64,000 nt of DNA. Origin: Arachis hypogaea. Taxonomy: Eukaryota > Streptophyta > Magnoliopsida > Fabales > Fabaceae. Shown one piece after another: positions 56,164 to 64,000 of the stretch (positions are counted from its first letter, which is position 1; each line of letters opens with the position of its first letter). Both the position numbers and the translations under genes were made by a program. A model generated the notes under the pieces. The model was not told where the DNA came from. It saw only the letters and a list, made by a program, of their open reading frames with translations, and made no database searches. The stretch covers positions 86,628,693 to 86,692,692 of the forward strand of contig NC_092045.1 in the NCBI RefSeq assembly GCF_003086295.3, in the 5' to 3' direction.

Positions 56164-57588
56164 ATGAATTCTCACCTTGGCTATGAGTTTGGTTATCAAC
56201 ATGTTGTAGGAAATGAGGACTATAATAAAGAGATGTATCAAGGATGGGACAATCAAAGGTGGAAGGAGCCATATGCAAATGATCAATCTTCTTGGCAACA
56301 ACCTCCACCAATATACTATGAAGAAGAGCCATTCTATGATGCATACCAATCAAATGGCTATGGTGAATCCACTTGTGACCTTTAAGAACCACCACCATAT
56401 GCCTATGATCCATACCATCAACATAACCCTCAACCATACTCACAAGCCCCTTTTCACCAACCACCTCCATATGACCCTAATCCATATCCTTCATACCAAC
56501 CACCATTTGAGCCATATGAACCATACATGGAACCATCCCAATATCACCACTTTCGAAAGCTAACTCCACACCATGACCAAAATGAACCACCTCCAATATA
56601 TGAAAATTTTTAACCACAAGATGAATTCTGCCTTCCACCACAACCTCGCATGGAAGAATATTCATTTCCATCGATCCAAGAGCCATATGATCCCTATCAT
56701 GATATCTAAGCGGAACAAGAGTCAAAGGATCGTCTCAAGGAAGCATTGGATCAATTTTAAGCAACCATGGAGTGTGTTGTGCAACAAGTGGAAAGAGTGG
56801 AAAACATTGAACCACCACAACTCTACCAAGAAGAACCACCTTCCTATTATGAATCCTTCCCCCAAAATGATGAACTCTTCCACCCACCCCAATCTCTAAT
56901 GGATGAAACCCTTGGTGTTCTTGTTCAAGGGCAAGAAGAGATGAAAAGGGATGTGCAAAATTTCATGGCCGCCTTGGCTGCGGTAACAAATTAATTAGCC
57001 TCCCAATGCTTGAACACTCAAGGAACTCCCATGGCTACATGTGGAGAATCGAATGAAGAACATTGCATGAAGGAGAGATTGGAAACTCCAGTGGGAAATG
57101 AGGGAAGTTTCTTTGTGTTGGAACAATTGGAGGAAGCTAGGATTATCGCAGAAAAGGAAGAAATGGTTGAAGACTTAGGAGATGCGAAACCTCCATGGGA
57201 ACCTAAAGTTGAAGAAGACCCCTCCAAAAAGATTGAAATTCATGTTGAGGAGGGATGTGCACAACCTCCAAAGCATATCCCATATGAAGACTTAGATGGG
57301 ATAGAATAAGAATTGAGTTTCCATGGCAATGAAGAGCAAGCATCAAATTCTAGTGGTGGTAGATCCTTTGAACTTAAAGAACCTTCTCCCGATGAGATAG
57401 AAAGTAATGTGGAGGTAACATTTTCTCACCCTCCCATTTATGATTTGAGTAAAGGAAAAGGTTTAGATAAAATTGTTGAACAAAAGATTGAGATTAAGAG
57501 ATCTTGTGAGGAGGTGGAGATCCTTAGAAAAAAGGAGGACGAGAGTTGGATACGCTTTGTCAAGACCCTTAGAAGCTTCTTTACCTAG
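56164..57588 (+). pseudogene. Gag-like ORF of element Z, one frame with six TAA stops
   Basis: From MNSHLGYEFGYQHVVGNEDY the frame runs 475 codons, broken only by TAA at 56383, 56611, 56707, 56758, 56992 and 57307. The first third is Pro/Tyr/His/Gln-rich (PPPYAYDPYHQHNPQPY, PPPYDPNPYPSYQPP). The middle has a coiled-coil-like VLVQGQEEMKRDVQNFMAAL, and the end is Glu/Lys-rich. I see no zinc knuckle or enzyme motif. By position (after the primer site) it should be the gag gene of a non-autonomous element. It continues in another frame from about 57570. Confidence 0.7.
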
Positions 57589-58015
57589 GTTGTCATCTAC
57601 TCCTTCACTTGAGTGGGTAAAATTCATTTCTATTAGCTTTATTGTCCCACTTGAGTATGGATTGCTTGAAACGGATGGTCAACTTAGGATGCTTTGTGGG
57701 ATGAAGCGTAAGCGAAAGATGTTTCGTGGTTGGCGTTGCAAATCAAGGCTCATTTTGGTTGATACTTCAAGAGTTGAATATAAAGGTGGAAATAGTGCTC
57801 AAATAGATGGGTCTAGGAGGATTGTTGGGCACTTTATAGAGAATTCTTCTTGTTCACCACCCGGATGGACTAATAATGATGATCAACTTCAAGACGGGTG
57901 TGAAAATAAAGTGTGGGATCCCGGATTAGAAAAAGAGGATCAACTTTGGGAGCTCCGAACTTGTGAAGAACACCATCAACACTTGGCTCAATCCATGAGA
58001 AATCTTGGGGCATAA
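57565..58015 (+). pseudogene. Continuation of the element Z ORF in a shifted frame
   Basis: Within a longer open frame, from about 57565 it reads PLEASLPRLSSTPSLEWVKF, FIVPLEYGLLETDGQLRMLC, WRCKSRLILVDTSRVEYKG, IVGHFIENSSCSPPGWTNN and LWELRTCEEHHQHLAQSM. The first frame ends TLRSFFT-stop across the same bases, so a one-base frame change lies near 57570. No known domain is recognised. The frame ends at 58015, followed by the stem-loop at 58111. Confidence 0.55.
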
Positions 58016-58110
58016 TGGAGAACCAAGCATTGGTGGGAGTTCCAAGATGAATTCAAGCACAAGCCACCTTGAGAGGAGCTTCCCATAAGTCCAACTTAAT
58101 GACAATAAAC

Positions 58111-58136
58111 AGAAGTGCTAGGTGGGAGACACCCCT
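58111..58136 (+). other. Stem-loop module shared with the Athila-like element
   Basis: AGAAGTGCTAGGTGGGAG then ACACCCC aligns with AGAAGCGCTTGTTGGGAG then GCAACCC at 38121. Here GGTG (58121-58124) pairs with CACC (58130-58133) around GGAGA. Confidence 0.6.
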
Positions 58137-58339
58137 CCATGGTAAATTCTTTTCATTTTTTTTCTCTTTTTTATATACTAATAGAATTAGTTTAATTTCA
58201 TATTTTGTTGAGTTTTTTGAGTCTAATTGGTAGTTTAGTATGTTAAATAAGGTTTTATGGTATTTTGGTAGCTGTTTGGAGGTTTGGAATGCTTGAATTG
58301 GTGCAAAGACATATAATTTTTTTTTGAAAAACAGAGCAC

Positions 58340-58812
58340 CATCCACGCGTACGCGCACTGCATGCGTATGCGTGCCTCAAGCATTTTCACCTACCCACGC
58401 GGCTGCGCACATGACGCGCACGCGTGGATTGAGAAGTTCCACCTTCCATCCATTAACCTGAGAGTCAGGCCTACACTATGCGAAAATGGGGCCTAAGGCA
58501 CAAACCACTTCGCACGTACGCACACCTGGCGCGTACATGCCCTTTTGGCAACTTGCGGATTGATGCACAAGCGCACCGTGCGCGCGCGCGCCGATAGTGC
58601 CACCTGCCCTCCTGGTCCATTTTCTAGAGAGTTATGCCCACGCTGCGCCAATGTTGCGCCTTTGGCATAAACCCACACGCGTGTACACGCACCTGCTGCG
58701 TACGGGCACTCTCGGAATAATCCATCGATGCAGACGCACTCTGTACGCGTACGCGTCGCATCCATTGCACCACCATCCGCGCGCACGCGCCATGCGTGCG
58801 TACGCGCGGACT
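58340..58812 (+). repeat. CpG-rich palindrome array in element Z
   Basis: More than ten motifs such as ACGCGTACGCGC, GCGCACGCGTGG, GTACGCGTACGCGT and GCGTGCGTACGCGC, often in close pairs, separated by ordinary sequence. Frames through it on both strands (58493-58932) are Arg/Ala/Cys-rich artefacts. Confidence 0.88.
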
Positions 58813-59754
58813 CCCTTATTTCAAGCATTTTCTTTCCCTTCTTCTTTCCATTTCTTTTCCCCTCCTTTCTTCTTCCCTTCTTCTACCCCTCATCTAACAC
58901 CTCCAAACACCATTGATAACCACTTATTTTAGTTAGTTAATTAGTTATTTGGTTAGTTAATTAGTTAGTTTTAGTTTAGTTTTCATTTCATTTTCTCTTT
59001 TTCATTATAAGTGTTGGATTATTGATTTTGTTTACTACGCATTGTTGCCCCTTATTGCCTAAATGCTATTTTAGCATGAATGTTTTTAGATAATCTTTGT
59101 TGGATTCTATTGTTGAGGTTATATTTTGCTACTTGGTTTTGAGTTTCTCATGCTTACCTTTTGAAAAATACCAAGTGATGAGAATTGCCTTCGAGCTTGT
59201 AACTCTTTTGAGTTACATGTGTAGCTAGCCACCATGTGATTTGAACTCTCTCTTTGAGTGGGCAATTTCTTGATGGATATTGAGCATTTACCTTAATGCA
59301 TTGTGTTTCATGATTATATGCATCCATATGTGTTTGACTTGAATGCTTTCACGCTTCTTTAATGCTTGTTTTACCTTACAAGTTTACTTAAAGCATCTCA
59401 AGCACACTAGGATAAGTGATGTGCATGCTTCTTTTGTGACATGAATTTTATGCTAATGTGTGTTCTAAACCACGCAATTTAGAACTCACATCCCTATTTT
59501 CATAAATGTTACACCAATTCACCCACTCAATCCTAGTGATTTACCTCACTCCAACAAGTATGCTTCCTTGCTTCTGTATTTTCTCATCTTATGGTGTTAT
59601 ATTTTTGCTTTTCATGATGGATGTACCACAAGCAAACATGGAAGTGGAAGAAAGAACATGCAGCAACTGGTTGACCTACCAGCTGAGGGTAGCAACCCGG
59701 AGAGTCGCCGTACCCCCTTGCTCATCTTTGAGTGCACCGAAGACGGTGCAAACT
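58813..59754 (+). mobile_element. Non-coding 3' half of element Z, part 1
   Basis: T-rich, with 'ttagttagttaattagt' repeats near 58930-58970 and no domain. At 59615-59757 a frame reads DVPQANMEVEERTCSNWLTYQ/LVDLPAEGSNPESRRTP, a scrap often seen in this element type but not a known domain. Confidence 0.5.
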
Positions 59755-59771
59755 TTTAAGTGTGGGGAGGT
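59755..59771 (+). promoter_or_regulatory. Internal copy of the polypurine tract
   Basis: TTTAAGTGTGGGGAGGT, identical over 17 nt to the tract at 61278-61294 just before the 3' LTR. A second internal tract is what a central polypurine tract would look like. Confidence 0.65.
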
Positions 59772-60504
59772 CGTCCGACTGATCGGCGATTTTGGGTGAC
59801 AAGTTTCTAATTCCAACACTTTTGTATTTCATTCTAGGATTTTAGGATTTTTACTTGCATTTTCTTATTTTTGCTAATGTATACACAATAAGCTTAGTCA
59901 AAATACTGAAATTTTTCAAGGATTTCTATCTATAGGGCACCAATTGATTTGAGTGAAAACTTTTCATAGAACTTGCTTGAATTATATATCTTGTGGATCA
60001 TGTTTTTGAGCTAAGAACACAAGCTTGTGAGATTTGAGCCTAATGGTGTGGTTACATCTTATAACCACTTAGTTTTCCTTCTTGTGTGCATTATTCTCTT
60101 TCTATGATTGTAATCTTTAATTTGTTTGATTCTTTATGTCCATTACTTTGTGTATTCATGCATTTATATGATTGAGGCCATCATTTCATTTAGCTCACTT
60201 ACCCAAATAGCCTTACCTTTTATCTTCCATTGTTAGCCAATTTGAGCCTACGATTAACTCACTTGTTCTTAATTTAGCACATTATAAGCCTTAAAGCGAA
60301 AAACAATAAATGTCTTTATTTGGATCTTTGATTAGCTTAGGCGAGTGTGTGTGTATCATTCAAGTGTGGGAACCTTGGGACATTGGAAAAATAAAAGGGT
60401 AGTTTTGTATTTTTATTCAAATTATTGGGAATTGGGTACATGCTCATGTATTGATAAAATGTATAGACCTTATGCATTGATGTTCTTGTATATAATTTGA
60501 AATA

Positions 60505-60640
60505 TAGAAAGAAAAAAAATGAGAAAAACAAAAGAAAAAGAAAAGAAAAAGAAAAAGAATATGGAAAGAAAAAGAAAAAAATAGAAAAAGAAAGAAACAA
60601 AGAAAAAAGAAAGAAATAAAAAGGGGACAAAATGCCCCAA
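60505..60640 (+). repeat. A/G-rich low-complexity tract
   Basis: AAAGAAAAAG-type purine run in the untranslated part of element Z. Phe/Ser frames on the opposite strand are artefacts. Confidence 0.9.
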
Positions 60641-61277
60641 AGCAAAGTAAAGTCCAATAAAGATCAATGCATAAGTGTTGTGAAATGAAAAGAAAATACA
60701 TGAGTATGTGAAAAAGAGAAAAATGGGTAGTTAGGTTAGCACTTAATTGTATAGGATGTCATAGGTTAGGTGGGAAGTCTAAGTTTATCAAAGATTCAAA
60801 TTTCAAGCTTACTTGACCAAAATATGCATCCTACCTTAACCCTAGCCCCATTACAACCTAAAGAAAAGACGTCATGATAATTGTATGCATGCATGAAATG
60901 TATGTCGATTGTTAGAAGAAAAACAAATCTTGAAAAGCATGATTAGGAGAGAATTGAATGAATCAACCCTAAACACTTGAGCGAATAGAGTTCAAACACA
61001 TCCGGTGAGGGTTTGATGCTCAATTACATGTTTCCACCTATAAGTATCACTTTTCATGCAAGTTTGTAAAAATATTTAATAACTCAATCAATTGTAGATT
61101 AGACTTGCTAGTCCTTAGCCTTTGTGCATATATGCTTCTTGGGAATTGATTTATTTTGACCAAGCAATTGCATTCATTTAGATAGTTGCATTTAGATAGG
61201 TTACATATAATTTAGTTCCATTGAATAAATGCCATACACTTACTTCATTCTTGGTTTAAGCATGAGGACATGCTTGG

Positions 61278-61294
61278 TTTAAGTGTGGGGAGGT
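61278..61294 (+). promoter_or_regulatory. Polypurine tract of element Z
   Basis: TTTAAGTGTGGGGAGGT directly before the 3' LTR start TGATAAACC. The related element on the minus strand has TGTTTAAGTGTGGAGAGGT in the same place (63339-63357). Confidence 0.8.
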
Positions 61295-61880
61295 TGATAA
61301 ACCCCATTTGTAGGGTTTATCTTGTATTGATTTTAAGGGATTTTATGACTTTTTACCCACATTTATTCAATGAATTAGCATGATTTTGTGATTGTCTCCT
61401 TATTTGTGCTTAGATGTGAAAACATGCTTTTTAGGCCTTTAACTTGATGATTTTAATCTCCCTTTGATTCCACTAGATACCTTGATGTGTTTGTTAGTGA
61501 TTTCAGATTGAAAAGGCTAGGAATGGATCAAAGGAGTGAAGAGGAAAGCATGCAAAGTGGAGAAATCATGAAAAGTCAAAGAGTTGAACTCGCCCATGGA
61601 CGCGCGCACGCACCAGGCGCTTACACGCACATTGCGAATCACCCCATGGACGCGTACGCGTGTTGTGCGCATACGCGTCGGTGCTAGTTTATGATTTTTT
61701 ATTGAAAACGTGGCCAGCGAATTCAGAAGGGTTGTGGGGGAAATCCCAACCAACTTTGGCGCCAAAGATGCTATTTAAAGCCAAGGATTGAAGAGCAAAG
61801 TGGGGGGGGGGGATTCACTCACTTTTCAACCATTCACACTCATTAGGATTAGTTTAGAGTTAGTTTCTAGAGAGAGAAGC
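61295..61880 (+). mobile_element. 3' LTR of element Z, interrupted
   Basis: Matches 54528-55090 closely (same G run, same hairpin). It is cut at 61880 by the LTR that begins TGACGTTAGG on the plus strand. Confidence 0.85.
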
Positions 61881-63338
61881 TTGACGTTAGGATTTTTGCT
61901 AGTAAAGAATTTTATAAAAATATAGTCGCGCTGTGAGTATAGATTCTAAACCAACAGAAAATCCCTTCGTACAAACGTTTTGGTCGTCACAAGTAACAAA
62001 CCCTTAAATAAATTGATAACCGAAGTATTTAAACCTCGGGTCGTCTTCTCAAGGAATTGCAGGGAGGTATGTTCTTATTATTGGTTATGAATATTGTAAA
62101 TCGGGGTTTTGGAGTTTGAGCGATGGGCACAGATATAAAGGAAAATAAATTAATAATTATAAAATCTCTTGGCAAGGAATGAGAACTGGAAGTCCTATCC
62201 CAGTTATCCTTATCAATTGTGAAGAGAATTGGATTTTTTCTCCCACCTTGTTAACCTCTAACTATGAAGGTAAGTTAAGTGGATGAATTAATTTTGATTC
62301 CTCAGGTCCTAGTCTTTCCTTGGGAAAGGCTAGAGTTATTAGAACTCGAATTAATTCTTGAAGAATTCCAATTTTTAGTCAACAATGAGTTTGATAACTC
62401 AAGAGTCACCAATTAATCAACCAGAGCCAAAAGGTAGAAAATCTAAATTATCTATATAAAGGAAAGCAATCATAATTCTGAAATACCTCGAATTATATTA
62501 AATAGAAAGTTAGATTGAACATAGAAATCCATAAGCCAAATTGGCAACTTCAAATAATCAACTAAAGTAATAAATAAAAGTAGAAAATAAATTAAAGGAA
62601 CATTGAACCTGTGATGAAGAAGTTAAAATCCTAATCTTAATCCTAAATCCTAAGAGAGAGGAGAGAACCTCTCTCTCTAAAAACTACATCTAAATTATGA
62701 AAAGTGTGAATTATGAATGTATGATGATGATTGGATGCATTTCTCCACTTCATAGCTTCTAATCTGTGTTTTCTGGGCTGAGAACCGGGTCAAAAACAGC
62801 CTAGAAGTCACTCCCAGTGCTTTTTGGTCCGTACAGGTCGCGGCCAAGTGATGCGGAGGTGTCATCCACGCGTTTGCGTGGAGCACGCGTTTACGATGCC
62901 TATCTGTATGGCCACTATGACGAATTATATATCAAATCGAAGCCCCAGACGTTAGCTTTCCAACACAACTAAAACCGCATCATTTGGATTTTCGTAGCTC
63001 GAGTTAAGATCATTTTAGTGCGAGAGGGTCAGGCTGACAGCTTTGCAGTTCCTTCAATTTCTTGTATTCCTTCCACTTTTGCATGCTTCCTTTCCATCCT
63101 CTGAGCCATTCCTGCCTTGTAATCTCTGAAATTACTTAACACACATATCAAGGCATCTAATGGTAATAAGAGAGGATTAATATTAGCAAATATAAGGCCA
63201 AAGAAGCATGTTTTCAATCATGGCACAAAATCAAGAAGGAGAATGTAAAACCATGCAAATCATATGAATAAGTGGGCAAAGGCTCGATAAAAACTACTCA
63301 ATTGAGCATAAGATAAACCATAAAATAGTGGTTTATCA
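61881..63338 (-). mobile_element. 3' LTR of a second TGATAAACC-family element (minus strand)
   Basis: 1458 bp. On minus it starts TGATAAACCACTATTTTATGG (at 63338) and ends CAAAAATCCTAACGTCA (at 61881), similar in length and ends to the element Z LTR. It contains a CpG-rich hairpin CCACGCGTTTGCGTGG near 62868 and 'ctctctctaaaaac' near 62671. Flanking AAGCT (61876-61880) would be one copy of its target duplication. Confidence 0.82.
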
Positions 63339-64000
63339 ACCTCTCCACACTTAAACATTAGCATGTCCTCATGCTAAGCTCAAGAGAAGCTATAAAGGAG
63401 TGAAGACAGAATGGTAGGATGTATGAAATGCAACTTATCTATATGAATGCAACTACATGCAAAATATTTCTACCTACTTGGGTAAAAGTAAATAAGTTCT
63501 CCAAGACAAAAATAATTCAAATTCCACTAATTCAAATCGTACAATAAAAATCAAGTAAACTTGTAAGAATATAGCTCATGAAAGTAGGGAATATAGAATC
63601 AAGCATCGAACCCTCACTGGTAGTGTATATGCACTCTAATCTCTCAAGTGTCTAGGGTCAATCACTCTATTCTTCTCTAATCATGCTTTCTAAAACTCTG
63701 TTCTTCATCTAACCAATCAACAAGTATTTAATGTACACATACAAACATCATGAGGTCTTTTTCAAGGTTGTAATGGGGCCAAGGCAAGGGTGAGGATATA
63801 TGTATGGCTAAGTGAGTTATAAATTGAATCTTTGAGTAACCTGAGCTATCACCTAACATACATTCTATTTTAAAAAAAAAGGGTCTTAAAAAGAAATTTA
63901 TTATTTTAACCAAGTAGTAACTAAATGCATAAAATCAAACAAACATGCAATTAAACATGTAAATGCAACAATGAACTAACAAATAAAAATAAAAATTGGT
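63339..64000 (-). mobile_element. 3' internal end of the second TGATAAACC-family element
   Basis: On minus it ends AAGCATG-like sequence ('gcatgaggacatgct', also at 61261 in element Z) and the polypurine tract GTTTAAGTGTGGAGAGGT before the LTR. Non-coding in the visible part; the rest lies beyond the window. Confidence 0.7.

Larger units (their letters stand above)
54528..61880 (+). mobile_element. TGATAAACC-family LTR element (element Z), non-autonomous
   Basis: 5' LTR 54528-56000, Asp-tRNA-type primer site, one decayed frame encoding a Pro/Tyr/His-rich gag-like protein, a long non-coding part with CpG-rich palindromes, polypurine tract and 3' LTR (61295-61880, where the next element interrupts it). 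No RT, RNase H or integrase is present. It inserted into the Athila-type LTR; the left flank CTCTG (54523-54527) should reappear right of the 3' LTR, beyond the window. Confidence 0.85.

Noticed and set aside
56162..56725. Overlapping Met/His-rich frames on both strands over the element Z ORF
   Set aside because: Shadows of the Pro/Tyr/His-rich plus frame at 56164; only that frame has consistent composition over 475 codons.
58493..58932. 111-residue frames on both strands
   Set aside because: Both cross the CpG-palindrome array; no domain and open only because of the repeats.
60337..60701. Phe/Ser-rich frames on minus, possible membrane protein
   Set aside because: They read through an AAAGAAAAAG tract; composition artefact.
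1..64000. tRNA, rRNA or conserved ncRNA genes
   Set aside because: None recognised. tRNA-like matches are only the primer binding sites.

Overview
This is plant nuclear DNA, AT-rich and almost wholly made of nested transposable elements. I find no convincing host gene, no tRNA or rRNA gene and no bacterial-type feature. The repeat vocabulary, especially dense copies of the palindrome GGCGTTTAACGCC inside an Athila-like element and CpG-rich GCGTACGC palindromes in other LTRs, is what I associate with peanut and its relatives (Arachis, Fabaceae). That is recognition, not a database result. The density and nesting depth fit a pericentromeric or intergenic retrotransposon block.

Layout. 1-6005: 3' part of a large non-coding LTR element (+), ending in a 3.4-kb LTR. 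6006-16290: AT-rich DNA, a CACTA-like end, then a roughly 0.8-kb inverted repeat that looks like two facing LTRs. Its left arm is broken by a TIR element (7103-8291, 8-bp target duplication) and by a decayed Ty3/gypsy element on the minus strand (8975-15151). That element resembles the CRM type because its pol ORF runs through the polypurine tract into the 3' LTR. 16370-17868: a hAT-like foldback element with an 8-bp target duplication, whose arms are a long polypyrimidine block and a long polypurine block.

19194-45210 may be one ancient hAT-like element whose two ends, flanked by GTTTTAG, were driven 26 kb apart by insertions. Inside it are a solo LTR (20528-26094, minus, TSD TAAGT) that itself holds a TIR element, and a second large non-coding LTR element on the minus strand (27573-44980). 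The latter is split by an Athila-like element (32611-42516, TSD TACGT) that carries gag-protease and a second ORF but no reverse transcriptase or integrase.

45228-45600 is a MITE. From about 46290 a Tat/Ogre-lineage element (+) runs through gag, protease (split by a 368-bp MITE with a 9-bp TSD), RT and two RNase H domains, and is cut off at the start of integrase (53487). From there the window is a stack: an LTR of a TGATAAACC family (53488), an Athila-type LTR inserted into it (53887), a second TGATAAACC element inserted into that (54528-61880), and a third inserted into its 3' LTR (61881 onward). The matching right-hand pieces should lie beyond base 64000.

The most unusual signals are these: (1) four arrays of a palindromic motif with a near-exact 31-bp period in the Athila-like element; (2) splice-site-like signals inside three related multi-kilobase LTRs; (3) a stem-loop module shared by two otherwise different non-autonomous elements; (4) in-frame stops that can nearly all be read as C-to-T losses of Gln/Arg codons; (5) CpG-rich perfect hairpins in LTRs of an otherwise AT-rich region; and (6) a second, internal copy of a polypurine tract.
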